This document shows, one piece after another, positions 17,732 to 26,013 of a stretch of 51,782 nucleotides of DNA. Below the pieces are notes generated by a model. That model saw nothing but the letters and a program-made list of their open reading frames with translations. It was not told where the DNA came from and did not search any database. The DNA is taken from NCBI GenBank assembly GCA_945936135.1, contig CAMESG010000008.1, positions 1 to 51,782 of the forward strand. Reading direction: 5' to 3'. The position numbers were made by a program, and so were the translations under genes. Position 1 is the stretch's first letter. Every line of letters starts with the position of its first letter. Source of the stretch: an uncultured Mollicutes bacterium (GTDB lineage: Bacteria; Bacillota_I; Bacilli_A; RFN20; CAG-826).

Positions 17732-18340
17732 TTATTCGATCCAACGGTAATCGACTTGGTTCACGGTGAGATTCAAAATGGCAAGGCTAGCGCCGCAAAG
17801 CTTTATTATGACCGATTTATAACCAACGTATTCACAAAGATAAACAAGGCCTTCGTTAACCAAATCCTTGAGCGTTTCGCATGGGGTGGGGATTATTCTC
17901 CCTCCTTTCGCCAAATAAAGGTCAGGTTCATCAGTGAGATGGTATTCGATTTCCAGCGAATCCGCTCTCGGGTGGTGGGAACGAACCGAGTCATGGCGGG
18001 CGATGCCTCGTTCGAAAACAAGGGAAAAAGAATCCTTACCGACAATGATCCTTTCCACTTTGCAATCATGGATATTCGGAAACGTCGGGAGGTAGTCAAA
18101 GTCAAGGCGATAGATACCTTCGACCTCATCCAAACTGTAATTGAGAAGGTCGGTTGCGCTGAGGCCAAGAGCCTCGGCGTATTTGAAAAGCGTATCGATG
18201 GTGATGTCGTTCACTCCCGTTTCGACCTTAGCGAGCGTTGAATGGTCCTTATACCCAAGCCTTGAGGCGAGTTCGGATTGCGAAAGGCCGAGTTCCTTTC
18301 TCCTCCGTTTTATCGCCAGACCGATTTTCCTTTCGCTCAT
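17732..18340 (-). CDS. XRE-family HTH protein paired with RhuM
   Basis: Protein of 202 aa. Residues about 5-60 form a Cro/CI-type helix-turn-helix (RRRKELGLSQSELASRLGYK, then DHSTLAKVETGVNDI and TLFKYAEALGLS). The remaining 140 residues are a mixed alpha/beta domain without recognised family, with IIVGKDSFSLVFERG and LVNEGLVYLCEYVGYKSVII. Its ATG is only 4 bp after the RhuM stop codon, so the two are cotranscribed. It could be a repressor or antitoxin-like partner for RhuM; the C-terminal domain may sense a ligand. Both ideas are inference. Confidence 0.7.
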   Translation of the reverse strand: MSERKIGLAIKRRRKELGLSQSELASRLGYKDHSTLAKVETGVNDITIDTLFKYAEALGLSATDLLNYSLDEVEGIYRLDFDYLPTFPNIHDCKVERIIVGKDSFSLVFERGIARHDSVRSHHPRADSLEIEYHLTDEPDLYLAKGGRIIPTPCETLKDLVNEGLVYLCEYVGYKSVIIKLCGASLAILNLTVNQVDYRWIE

Positions 18341-18344
18341 AAAC

Positions 18345-19337
18345 CTATTTCTTTTTTAGGACGTCCAGCAATTTGCTATCCAGCTCGTGTCCCATCCTGA
18401 GCTGCCGGGCACGATCAAACTTCTCGTATTCCTTATGGGCTTTCTGCACCGCCAGGGCGTGTGAAATCTTGCCAGAACCCGTCAAGATGTCCGCCCTTTC
18501 GAACCGCAGAAATTCGTCGAGGGCGCTCACCCAATCGCTCATATGCATGGGAATGGCGCTCTTTGCCATTCTCTCGGCATGGTCGAGGTACATGTTTACG
18601 ATTTGGTTCAAGGAATCGATTTCCTCTTTAGACAAGTAATTCTTCGCGATTGTCACGTCCGACTTTTGGACATGTTCACCACTCCACGAGGTCAAACCCA
18701 TGTTGTCTTTTTCGGCATCGGCCCGATGATAAACGATCTCCGCCGCGGTCTCACCGGAAATCGCGAAATGGAGCTTGTTCTGGACCGTTTTGAAGAAGGT
18801 GATGGTCTGTTCGTCGTTGGCGTTGTAATCGACGCTAGTTGAATAGATGTCGAGCACCTTTTGATAGAACCTCTTCTCGGAGGCCCGAATCGCGCGGATT
18901 CTCAAATAGAGCTCGTCAAAATAATCTTTGCCGAATCGCTCAGGATCTTCCAAACGCCTGTCGTCCATGGCGAACCCTTTCACCATGTATTCCCTAAGAA
19001 CGTTGTTCGCCCAAATTCTAAACGAGGTTGCAGCAGAGCTCTTCGCACGCATTCCGATGGCGATAATCATTCGAAGGTTATAGAGTTTGATGGTCCTTTT
19101 AACCGTCCTTGAGCCTTCATTTCGAACTAGTAAGTCAGGCTTACTGGTTGCCTCCTCCATAAGCTCGCCTTCCTTATAGATGTTTTGGATATGCATTGTA
19201 ATGTTGTTTCTCGAGGTTTGAAAAAGATCAGCGAGCGCAGCTTGGGTCATCCAAATGTCCTCATCGCATAAATAGACTTCTACATTGGAATTCCCATTAG
19301 GCGTGTTGTAAATCAAAATGTCATTTTTGTCAGGCAT
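18345..19337 (-). CDS. RhuM-family protein
   Basis: Protein of 330 aa of the virulence RhuM family (PF13310 type). Diagnostic stretches are YLCDEDIWMTQAALADLFQT near residue 30 (a winged-helix Bro/KilA-like element), NNITMHIQNIYKEGEL, VKRTIKLYNLRMIIAIGMRA, FRIWANNVLREYMVKGFAMD and, near the C-terminus, ADILTGSGKISHALA. The biochemical role is unsettled. Members are common in genomic islands beside restriction and toxin-antitoxin genes. The ATG has AAGGAGA upstream and a good promoter at 19364-19392. Full length. Confidence 0.88.
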   Translation of the reverse strand: MPDKNDILIYNTPNGNSNVEVYLCDEDIWMTQAALADLFQTSRNNITMHIQNIYKEGELMEEATSKPDLLVRNEGSRTVKRTIKLYNLRMIIAIGMRAKSSAATSFRIWANNVLREYMVKGFAMDDRRLEDPERFGKDYFDELYLRIRAIRASEKRFYQKVLDIYSTSVDYNANDEQTITFFKTVQNKLHFAISGETAAEIVYHRADAEKDNMGLTSWSGEHVQKSDVTIAKNYLSKEEIDSLNQIVNMYLDHAERMAKSAIPMHMSDWVSALDEFLRFERADILTGSGKISHALAVQKAHKEYEKFDRARQLRMGHELDSKLLDVLKKK

Positions 19338-19363
19338 GATTCGCGTCTCCTTGCTCTACTACA

Positions 19364-19392
19364 ATTATACTTTGTTGGTGATTAATAATCAA
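19364..19392 (-). promoter_or_regulatory. SigmaA promoter of the rhuM operon
   Basis: On the minus strand TTGATT (19392-19387) is followed after 17 bp by a perfect TATAAT (19369-19364). The predicted transcription start is about 20 bp before the rhuM ATG, leaving a short leader with AAGGAGA. Confidence 0.75.
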
Positions 19393-19420
19393 TATTTGTT
19401 GAAACACAAAGACGTTAGAA

Positions 19421-19450
19421 ATAAAACAGCCCCGAATGTATCGGGACTGT
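19421..19450 (-). terminator. Rho-independent terminator of the PD-(D/E)XK gene
   Basis: Minus-strand stem ACAGTCCCGA / TCGGGGCTGT with a 5-nt loop, followed by TTTTATTT. It lies about 85 bp beyond the stop of the gene ending at 19537. Confidence 0.75.
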
Positions 19451-19536
19451 AGTCTGCATATGTTTGTAAACAACAATACTGATACAAAACGGCTAAAACT
19501 CCAATTCATAGTCCGTTTTTATGGACATTGAAATGG

Positions 19537-20646
19537 TTATTTTAATAGCTTTTCAAATTTAGGAAATACCTCGTTTGAAATAAAGCATTCGTATTCAGTG
19601 AATAAATTAATGACTTTTTCAACGAATTCTTTTTTCCATTCATCAGAAAGCGGAGTGTGTTCGCTTACAAATTTTTCAGTTTTTAAAACATACCATCTAT
19701 TGTTTCCTGAATCAGATTTGCTGCTAGCTAACTTGCTATAATCCTTTTCTATCAATCTATCCACCAATGAATCAGGACAATATCTCTTGATTACAGCTTG
19801 TACTTCCAGCTTCAAAAAATCATGGTCTCTTAGAATGTATTCTAAGTAAAAATAATATTGTTTTTTGAGATCTTCTTTCTGATAATCGCTCCACCATTTT
19901 TGATAATAAAAACGACGCGATTGCCCTTCCTTTTCGAATCTAAAGTCAAGGAATTTCGATTGAATTTCATTTTTGACCTCGTTGTCGAAGAAATAATCCA
20001 GTTCTTTATCTAGTTTAGAGATACAATCTCTTATTTTTTTAAAGTTGCCTTGTTTTAGCAATAATTGTTCGAGCTCAGTCATATTGACATCCAAGAAATT
20101 ATTTTTAATTGTTTTATTAAGTTCAGCTGCATATTGATTATTAATGCCGCTCAATAATTCATATAGTTCAGTATAAGTAATTACCTTATATTTATCGCAA
20201 TGTGGAGTAGTAATATTACTTGATGGTTTTAAAAATAAATAATACTTGTGACCATCGGTGTAATTGCTCTCTAACCATTTTGCATATAAGGCACATTGGT
20301 TGTCATGTTCGCCGCTCCATGTCTTATTTTCAATGACAACATAGAATTTTTCCTTATTAGAAAAAGTTCCATATAAGAAAATGTCGATTCTTTTTTGATC
20401 ATCGATCGCTCTTTCGGTCTCAACATTAAAATAATCTTGGTTGATAATTCTCTCTTCAAAGTAATAGTTACTAATTAATTGTTCCAACAATTCTGGATTC
20501 TTTCGTAGCACATATGCAAGAACCTTTGAGATGTCATTTTCTGTAACACCTAAAACATCTAGAATTGAATCTTCTTTCTCAATTCTCTCAGTCTTATTTA
20601 GAGCGTCTTCTAATAAAGAAAGATCTTTAAAATAGTTATTTTCCAT
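19537..20646 (-). CDS. PD-(D/E)XK nuclease-family protein
   Basis: Protein of 369 aa from the ATG at 20646 (an ATG at 20655 is alternative). The nuclease-like core is at about residues 80-120: KRIDIFLYGTF supplies the Asp, and FYVVIENKTWSGEHDNQ supplies the E-x-K strand followed by Q, as in the PDDEXK_4 group. LYAKWLES and YYLFLKPSS follow. The N-terminal part is helical. The gene is markedly more AT-rich than its neighbours, which suggests acquisition. It starts inside the 3-prime end of a WYL-domain gene relic, so it was probably regulated by a WYL protein. Defence nuclease is the likely role. Confidence 0.75.
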   Translation of the reverse strand: MENNYFKDLSLLEDALNKTERIEKEDSILDVLGVTENDISKVLAYVLRKNPELLEQLISNYYFEERIINQDYFNVETERAIDDQKRIDIFLYGTFSNKEKFYVVIENKTWSGEHDNQCALYAKWLESNYTDGHKYYLFLKPSSNITTPHCDKYKVITYTELYELLSGINNQYAAELNKTIKNNFLDVNMTELEQLLLKQGNFKKIRDCISKLDKELDYFFDNEVKNEIQSKFLDFRFEKEGQSRRFYYQKWWSDYQKEDLKKQYYFYLEYILRDHDFLKLEVQAVIKRYCPDSLVDRLIEKDYSKLASSKSDSGNNRWYVLKTEKFVSEHTPLSDEWKKEFVEKVINLFTEYECFISNEVFPKFEKLLK

Positions 20647-20802
20647 ATTTATCAATCGTCCTATGAGCGGTTTCTAATACTTTATCAATTAACGATGAAG
20701 GCGAGAGAACTTTCATAAATTCTCCATATTGCATAATCCAATAGATTAATGCAGTCTCATTGCATTGTACCGCACCCCTGACATTGGACTTTAAATAGAA
20801 CT
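20636..20802 (-). pseudogene. C-terminal fragment of a WYL-domain regulator
   Basis: About 54 codons on the minus strand read FYLKSNVRGAVQC, NETALIYWIMQYGEFMKVLS, PSSLIDKVLETAHRTIDKYG and K-stop, a typical WYL C-terminal extension with the (Y/F)G...VLxPxxL signature. A stop codon precedes it and the rest of the gene is absent. Its stop overlaps the first codons of the PD-(D/E)XK gene, as in intact WYL-nuclease operons. It is a deletion scar of the regulator. Confidence 0.7.
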
Positions 20803-20909
20803 ATAGTACAACATTAAGGGTTCAGTACGTTTTAAGGTTCTAAATTGATACTTTATCTCTTCTTATATTTCGAATAAGTGGCTTAGTTATCCGGTTTTCA
20901 CGTTTATAT

Positions 20910-20950
20910 AAAGAAAAAGGCTTGATACCTTAATTTCATTGTATCAAACC
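20910..20950 (-). terminator. Terminator of the five-tRNA operon
   Basis: Minus-strand stem GGTTTGATAC / GTATCAAGCC with a 12-nt loop, followed by TTTTTCTTT. It lies 14 bp after the tRNA-Leu gene, the last of the cluster. Confidence 0.85.
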
Positions 20951-20963
20951 TATGCTTTCAATA

Positions 20964-21052
20964 TGGTGCCGGCTGCCGGACTCGAACCGGCATGAAGTTT
21001 GACCTTCGAGGGATTTTAAGTCCCTTGCGTCTACCATTTCGCCAAGCCGGCA
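20964..21052 (-). tRNA. tRNA-Leu (anticodon TAA)
   Basis: Class II tRNA on the minus strand, with encoded CCA. The acceptor starts TGCCGGC and pairs with GCCGGCA. The anticodon arm is GGGA-CTTAAAA-TCCC with anticodon TAA. A long variable arm and the T-loop GGTTCGAGTCC are present. Confidence 0.95.
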
Positions 21053-21131
21053 GGCCTGGAAGAAAGAAACCCGAAGCTCGTGCTTCGGGCGATTGGATTC
21101 CCTTTGCGCGAGGGAGAGAGTTCTAGGGGTT

Positions 21132-21207
21132 TGGTCCCCCGCGTGAGGCTCGAACTCACGACCCCTTGATTAAAAGTCAAGTGCTCTACCACTGAGCTAG
21201 CGGAGGA
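21132..21207 (-). tRNA. tRNA-Lys (anticodon TTT)
   Basis: Minus-strand cloverleaf starting TCCTCCGCTAGCTCAG with anticodon arm TTGA-CTTTTAA-TCAA (anticodon TTT), T-loop GTTCGAGCC and encoded CCA. Confidence 0.95.
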
Positions 21208-21282
21208 TGGCTGGGGTGGCTGGGATCGGACCAGCGCATGCGAGAGTCAAAGTCTCGTGCCTTACCGCTTGGCTACACCCCA
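21208..21282 (-). tRNA. tRNA-Gln (anticodon TTG)
   Basis: Minus-strand cloverleaf starting TGGGGTGTAGCCAAGCGG. The anticodon loop CTTTGAC gives TTG. The 3-prime end is CACCCCAGCCA. It abuts tRNA-Lys directly. Confidence 0.95.
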
Positions 21283-21289
21283 AGAAGAG

Positions 21290-21375
21290 TGGTGGGCGAA
21301 GATGGATTTGAACCACCGAACCCGAAGGAACTGATTTACAGTCAGCCGCGTTTGGCCACTTCGCTATTCGCCCAC
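21290..21375 (-). tRNA. tRNA-Tyr (anticodon GTA)
   Basis: Class II tRNA on the minus strand starting GTGGGCGAATAGCGAAG, with anticodon loop CTGTAAA (GTA), a long variable arm, T-loop GTTCAAATCC and encoded CCA. Confidence 0.95.
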
Positions 21376-21405
21376 GTTGTCTTTGCGCTTTGCCGAAGCA
21401 AGGTT

Positions 21406-21480
21406 TGGTGGATGCTGTAGGTTTCGAACCTACGACCCCCGCCTTGTAAGGGCGATGCTCTCCCGCTGAGCTAAGCATCC
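21406..21480 (-). tRNA. tRNA-Val (anticodon TAC)
   Basis: Minus-strand cloverleaf starting GGATGCTTAGCTCAGCGG, with anticodon loop CTTACAA (TAC), T-loop GTTCGAAACC and encoded CCA. First gene of the five-tRNA cluster. Confidence 0.95.
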
Positions 21481-21609
21481 GCGGGTCGCTTAAAAGCGCT
21501 TGAAAAATATAGCATCGGGCAAGGGAGAGGTCAAGCGGTTTTTCACTCGTTTCGCGGGTTCTTTTTCGCGATTGGATGCCAAGGCAAATATGGGCATCGA
21601 AAAGGAGCG

Positions 21610-21633
21610 AAAAGAAAGGGGCCCGAAGGCCCC
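21610..21633 (-). terminator. Terminator after ferritin
   Basis: Minus-strand stem GGGGCC-ttcg-GGCCCC followed by TTTCTTTTC, 6 bp after the ferritin stop codon. The ttcg tetraloop is a stable terminator loop. Confidence 0.85.
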
Positions 21634-21639
21634 AAGAGT

Positions 21640-22149
21640 TTATAGAACGAGCGAAGGCGCGCTATAGACGCGGGTCGCGAGCTCTTGGTTCAAGAGGTAG
21701 AGCGCTCTTGCATCGTCCCCGAAGAGCTGCATCTTGGTGATCAGGTCTTGGGCGTTCTTTTCTTCTTCGCCTTGCTCCTTGACGAACCAATCGAGGAATT
21801 GGGTCGTGCGGAAGTCGTTGGCCTCTTTCGCCGCGGCGTAGATCGTGTGAATGAGCGAGGTCACGTAGCGTTCATGCTCCAAGCCCACAAGAAGCGGATC
21901 CATCATCGTCTTGAAGACTTTGTCCGGCTTTGCGATCGGGCAAAGGGAGACGGCTTCCCCGTTGTTTTGGAGGTAGTGGTACATGAGCATGCCGTGATCG
22001 AGCTCTTCCTTGGCCTGGATTTCGTACCAGTTCGCGAAGCCTTCGAGTCCTTTCGATTCGAAGAAGTTCGCGATGTCGAGGTAGAGGTAGGCACTGTAGA
22101 ATTCCTTGCCGATCTGGTCGACGAGGAGGGCGGAAACTTTTTGATCCAT
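21640..22149 (-). CDS. ftnA: Ferritin (non-haem iron storage)
   Basis: Bacterial ferritin of 169 aa, forming a 24-mer cage that oxidises Fe(II) and stores iron in the cytoplasm. The four-helix bundle is evident. Ferroxidase residues are in place: Glu of IGKEFYSAYLYL, Glu/His of AKEELDHGMLMYH, Glu of LEHERYVTSLIH and the Glu/Gln of VKEQGEEEKNAQDL. The start at 22149 has AAAGGAGAA upstream. It lies between pgi and the tRNA cluster with its own terminator. Intact. Confidence 0.93.
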   Translation of the reverse strand: MDQKVSALLVDQIGKEFYSAYLYLDIANFFESKGLEGFANWYEIQAKEELDHGMLMYHYLQNNGEAVSLCPIAKPDKVFKTMMDPLLVGLEHERYVTSLIHTIYAAAKEANDFRTTQFLDWFVKEQGEEEKNAQDLITKMQLFGDDARALYLLNQELATRVYSAPSLVL

Positions 22150-22169
22150 TGGGTTAATTCTCCTTTGTT

Positions 22170-23450
22170 TTATTTAGTATATCCCGGTTTTCCAAGAAGA
22201 CGGAACATGTTCTTCTTGTAGACTTCAACGCCCGGTTGGTTGAAGGGGTTGATTTCGTTTAAGTAGCAAGATAAGGCGCAGGCCCTGCAGAAGAAGTACA
22301 TGAGCTCGCCCATGTGGAAGGCATCCATCTCATCGATCGTAAGGAGGATGTTCGGGACTTTGCCTGTTTCTTCATGTGCTTCTAAGGTTCCATCATGCGC
22401 CTGCTTGCAGACGTAGTCTAGGCCCTTGCCCTCAAGGTAGTTCAAGCCATCGAGGTTGTCTTCATCGTGGGGGATGATGACATCGACCGCGGGCTTTTCG
22501 ACATCAAGGACGGTTTCAAACAAGACGGGGGATCCTTCTTGGATGAATTGTCCTAAAGAGTGGAGATCGGTCGAGAAGGTCGCGGAATCGGGAAGAAGTC
22601 CCGTGCGGTCCTTGCCTTCGGATTCCCCGAAGAGTTGCTTCCACCACTCGCCAAGTTGGACAAAACGCGGTTCGTAAGTCACGAACATCTCGACGGGGTA
22701 ACCCGCCTTATAGAGTTCATGACGGAGGATCCCGTATTGGTAGCAGGGGTTGATCTCGTCGCTAGAATAGGCGTTCATCGCGTTCTTCGCGCCATCCATG
22801 AAGGCATCGATGTCGATGCCGGCGGCCGCCATCGGAAGCAAGCCGACCGCGGTGAAGACGCTATAACGTCCTCCGACGTCACTTGGCAAAACGAAGCGCT
22901 CGTAGCCGTATTTCTTGCATAGATCCAGAAGGGCGCCTTTTTCTTTGTCGGTCGTCGCGAAAATCGCTTTCGAGAGATTCTCTTCGCCGATTTGCTCTTT
23001 CAATAGATCGCGAAGCAAGCGGAAGCCGATCGCCGTTTCGGTCGTCGTGCCGGATTTCGAGATCACGTTGATCGCGAACTTCTTGCCTTTCAGGTAAGAG
23101 AGGACTTGATGGACGTAGCTCGCGGCGAAGGTTTGCCCCATGTAGATGATTTGGAGCTTGTCGTCGCGATAGAGCCCTTGGATCCCATCGATCGCCGCAC
23201 GGGCGCCCAAGTAAGAGCCCCCGATGCCGCAGACGACGAGGATATCGAAGTTCTCGCGGATGTATTGCCCGGCTTTCTTGATGCGAACGAATTCTTCTTT
23301 GTCATAGGTTTCCGGGTATTTTGCCCAGCCGAGGTAATCGTTGCCCAAAAGGGTGCGGTTTTCAATGCCTTGGTTGATGGCCTTCACCTTGTCGGCGTAG
23401 GCTTCATAATCGATGCTGCGCAACACGTGCGCATCGTTAACGTGGATCAT
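22170..23450 (-). CDS. pgi: Glucose-6-phosphate isomerase
   Basis: Cytoplasmic glycolytic enzyme interconverting glucose-6-phosphate and fructose-6-phosphate. Length 426 aa is the short Bacillota form. Diagnostic motifs are VCGIGGSYLGARAAID (residues about 73-88), NVISKSGTTTETAIGFRLL, SDVGGRYSVFTAVGLLPMA, LFGESEGKD and the C-terminal catalytic Lys region EINPFNQPGVEVYKKNMF. The upstream S1-domain, ispD and HAD genes run in the same direction, and 27 bp separate pgi from the S1 gene, so all may form one operon reading into ferritin. Confidence 0.96.
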   Translation of the reverse strand: MIHVNDAHVLRSIDYEAYADKVKAINQGIENRTLLGNDYLGWAKYPETYDKEEFVRIKKAGQYIRENFDILVVCGIGGSYLGARAAIDGIQGLYRDDKLQIIYMGQTFAASYVHQVLSYLKGKKFAINVISKSGTTTETAIGFRLLRDLLKEQIGEENLSKAIFATTDKEKGALLDLCKKYGYERFVLPSDVGGRYSVFTAVGLLPMAAAGIDIDAFMDGAKNAMNAYSSDEINPCYQYGILRHELYKAGYPVEMFVTYEPRFVQLGEWWKQLFGESEGKDRTGLLPDSATFSTDLHSLGQFIQEGSPVLFETVLDVEKPAVDVIIPHDEDNLDGLNYLEGKGLDYVCKQAHDGTLEAHEETGKVPNILLTIDEMDAFHMGELMYFFCRACALSCYLNEINPFNQPGVEVYKKNMFRLLGKPGYTK

Positions 23451-23477
23451 AGATGTTGATGTTCCTTTTTCCTCGCT

Positions 23478-23825
23478 TTATCGAGGATAGTTTTCAATCC
23501 AGCCTTGCAGGTGTTCCTGCAGGCCGGTGAAGGAGATCTCCTCCTTCGGAATGGGATGATGGGCGAAGGACTTCCGCTTGTCGCTTGGGGTCATCCGCTT
23601 CAAGGAGACGCGAACGGTCCCCTTTTCTTCTTCGACGGCGATCACCTTAACGCTATAGATGCTCCCTAGCTTCACGAAGCTTTCGAAGCAGCGGATGTAG
23701 CTCGTCGATAGCTCCGAGATATGAAGCAGGCCCGTCCAGCCTTCTTCGAAGAGGAGGATCGCGTAGGATGGGTACATGCGGATGACGGTGCCGCTAGCGA
23801 CATCGCCGACTTTCGGCAAGTTCAT
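23478..23825 (-). CDS. S1-domain RNA-binding protein (YugI/CvfD-like)
   Basis: Protein of 115 aa with one OB-fold S1 domain over residues about 5-78: VGDVASGTVIRMYPSYAILL, then GLLHISELS and VKVIAVEEEKGTVRVSLKRM. The C-terminal tail SFTGLQEHLQGWIENY is like that of Bacillota general stress/CvfD-type S1 proteins, which bind RNA or ribosomes. Its start codon overlaps the ispD stop by 4 bp (ATGA), so translation is coupled. Confidence 0.85.
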   Translation of the reverse strand: MNLPKVGDVASGTVIRMYPSYAILLFEEGWTGLLHISELSTSYIRCFESFVKLGSIYSVKVIAVEEEKGTVRVSLKRMTPSDKRKSFAHHPIPKEEISFTGLQEHLQGWIENYPR

Positions 23826-24532
23826 TCGTTGTTCCTCCTTCCTTCATAGAAGAGCGCTAAGTCGCTCTTGGTGGTGATTTTGACGTTTCCTGCTTCGCCA
23901 AGCACGATCGCGACCTTATGCTTAAGGCTTCGATAGATCGAGGCGTCGTCCGTGAATTCGTCAAGACGATGCTTCCGATGGACCTTGTCGAAGGCTTTCT
24001 TCAAGGGTCCGTAGCGGAAGGTCTGCGGCGTTTGGGCCAAGTAGATCTCGTTTCGCGGCAAGTAACGTTCGACTTCTAGGCCTAGAGGGCTAACGAAGAC
24101 GGAGCTATTCGAGGGGATGGCCGTCACCGCCCCGCCATGAAGATACGCTTGCTTGAAGTTCTCTTCAATCATGGATTTGTCGATATTTGGGCGATCCCCA
24201 TCGTGGATGAGGATCAAACTTCGCGCAGAAGTTCCAATGGAATGAAGGTGTTTTAAACCCTTATAAACGCTCTCTTCGCGGGTTTTGCCTCCGACGAGGA
24301 TCCCTTTGATCTTGGGGAGGCGGTATTTCTCGATCAACCCCGCGGTCAAGGCTTGATCTACTTTCCTCGTCACGACGTAGATTTCTTCAACGCTGGAAGA
24401 AGAGGCAATCCTAGACAGGGTTTCGATCATCATCGGCTTGTCGGTGATGAAGGCGAATTGCTTGGGCACCTTCCCTCCAAAGCGCTCGCCGTTGCCCCCA
24501 AAAAGGACGAGGGCGATGTTTTTCGCGTGCAT
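23822..24532 (-). CDS. ispD: 2-C-methyl-D-erythritol 4-phosphate cytidylyltransferase
   Basis: IspD, third committed step of the MEP isoprenoid pathway (CTP + MEP to CDP-ME). The N-terminal loop is FGGNGERFGGKVPKQF, then PMMIETL, IHDGDRPNIDK, TPQTFRYGPL and TDDASIY, ending with VKITTKSDLALF. The first Gly-rich loop has Phe where many IspD have Ala-Ala. Length 236 aa is normal. It overlaps the HAD gene by 1 bp and the S1 gene by 4 bp. A second IspD/TarI family member at 1678-2400 probably serves wall polymers. I cannot exclude that this one does too. Confidence 0.82.
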   Translation of the reverse strand: MHAKNIALVLFGGNGERFGGKVPKQFAFITDKPMMIETLSRIASSSSVEEIYVVTRKVDQALTAGLIEKYRLPKIKGILVGGKTREESVYKGLKHLHSIGTSARSLILIHDGDRPNIDKSMIEENFKQAYLHGGAVTAIPSNSSVFVSPLGLEVERYLPRNEIYLAQTPQTFRYGPLKKAFDKVHRKHRLDEFTDDASIYRSLKHKVAIVLGEAGNVKITTKSDLALFYEGRRNNE

Positions 24533-25359
24533 CAGAACTTCCCTTCGTGGTATTTGAGCGATTCGTTGATTTCGATGCCCTGGATGATCAACTTCATGAT
24601 CTTCTCAAGGTTCGAGTCCTTCGAATAGTCCGCGACGCAGGCGTAGTTGATGCGCCCATCGGCTTCCAAGGAGATCGCCTTCTCTTCTTTGCCTCTAGGA
24701 TAGACGGCGATCGATTTCCCGCCGTTAGACTTCACGAGGATCATGGAAGGGACGTCGGTCAATCCGTCCCCGATATAGACCATGTTGCTATAGGGGATGC
24801 GACGGAAGGAGGTCTTCTCGTTGACCGCATCGTCGTCATTGGGGTTTTCGACCCCTTTGGAGATGCGGAAGAAGTATTGGGTCTTCTGAGTGTAGTTGAT
24901 CGCAAGCTTCGGCCAATAGACATCGCCTTCTTCGTTGAAGATGAACTCGCAGCCATAGATCTCCTTGAATTCCTTGGCGATCGGGCAGCCTTCGAGGATC
25001 TCTTTGTTGCCGGAAGAAACGATGTAGTGCTCGATGATGACCCCATGCTCCTCGGCATAGGCGTTGATGCGGTTGAACCAGGTCGTGACCCCGGGGAAGA
25101 ACTTGATGTCCTTGCCGCATTCTTCGAGGAAGGCGCGATCCATCTTGATCCCTTTTTCCTTGGCGACTTCGACCATCGTGTAAAGGTAAGAGAGGATGCG
25201 TTCGCAGCCGGTGCGTTTGGAGAATTCGCCGGTCCGTTGCCAGAATTCCTGGGGGGTCATCCCCATTTTGGGAATGAAGCCAAAGGCCTGCATATCGGTG
25301 GTGGCTAACGTAGAATCGAAATCGTAGAGGATGGCACAAATGGGTTTGCGGTTAGGCAT
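24532..25359 (-). CDS. HAD-family phosphatase
   Basis: HAD hydrolase of 275 aa from the ATG at 25359, chosen because AAAGGAGG lies 8 bp upstream; the longer frame to 25386 would begin before that site. Motif I is YDFDSTLATTD, motif II is HYIVSSGNKEI, and motif IV is VYIGDGLTDVPSM. A large cap lies between motif I and II (MTPQEFWQRTGEFSKRTGCE). Substrate unknown. It is the first gene of the HAD-ispD-S1-pgi run. Confidence 0.85.
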   Translation of the reverse strand: MPNRKPICAILYDFDSTLATTDMQAFGFIPKMGMTPQEFWQRTGEFSKRTGCERILSYLYTMVEVAKEKGIKMDRAFLEECGKDIKFFPGVTTWFNRINAYAEEHGVIIEHYIVSSGNKEILEGCPIAKEFKEIYGCEFIFNEEGDVYWPKLAINYTQKTQYFFRISKGVENPNDDDAVNEKTSFRRIPYSNMVYIGDGLTDVPSMILVKSNGGKSIAVYPRGKEEKAISLEADGRINYACVADYSKDSNLEKIMKLIIQGIEINESLKYHEGKF

Positions 25360-25467
25360 GGACGAGCCTCCTTTCGTGTCTTTCATTATAGGCGCGCGCC
25401 CGCATATTGGTCAAATCATGCGCATTTTGTTGCAAAAGAAGCGCCCTTCGCCCTAGACTAGTGCGGT

Positions 25468-26013
25468 ATGGTGATCCTCGCGAGTCTAGAAACGTATCAG
25501 GTGGTCTTGCTGGTTTTGATGATCGCCACGTTTCTTTATATCGTGGTCCTGCTTTACGTTGCGGGACACGGGATGGAATTCGCCAAGCGTTTGCGCGCAA
25601 GAACCAAGGCTTTGCTCACCTTGATGAGCGAAAAGAGGCGGTTATTGCTGCTTCTTGATGGGGAATTGCGCCATTATCAAGCAGCCTACGAAGAAAGCGA
25701 CGAAGAGGCCGTTTCCGCGCTTAAATCCTTGAACTTGATGGAGATAACCTACAAAGAAGCCAAGGATACCCTTTCCTTTATCGGACGGGTCGAGACGCGT
25801 CTTCGTTTCCTTGGCCACGACCTTGACGGCTTTGAAAAGGACCCTCAATGCGTGGAATGGCTCGCTTCCCTGGAAGAGATCGATCATTCGATCCGTCGCG
25901 GGACGAGCTTCTACAACATGGAAGCCGCGGCTTTGAATTATTGGGTCTCCATCCCGATGGCCGGGTGGATCAATTACCTATTTGGGATCAAGAAGCGCGA
26001 TCCGATTGTTTAA
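25468..26013 (+). CDS. LemA-like membrane-anchored helical protein
   Basis: Protein of 181 aa with an N-terminal membrane anchor at residues about 10-33 (VVLLVLMIATFLYIVVLLYV) and a long helical cytoplasmic or extracellular body. The C-terminal end, NYWVSIPMAGWINYLFGIKK, resembles the FP..(L/W)..(L/F)FGF end of LemA proteins. The assignment is tentative and the function unknown. It converges with the ABC-F gene; the two stops overlap by 4 bp, so no terminator separates them. Confidence 0.55.
   Translation: MVILASLETYQVVLLVLMIATFLYIVVLLYVAGHGMEFAKRLRARTKALLTLMSEKRRLLLLLDGELRHYQAAYEESDEEAVSALKSLNLMEITYKEAKDTLSFIGRVETRLRFLGHDLDGFEKDPQCVEWLASLEEIDHSIRRGTSFYNMEAAALNYWVSIPMAGWINYLFGIKKRDPIV

Noticed and set aside
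24547-25308. Long antisense open frame over the HAD gene, and similar long frames over hipA, MgtE and others
   Set aside because: Shadows created by strong codon bias of real genes; no ribosome binding sites or motifs.
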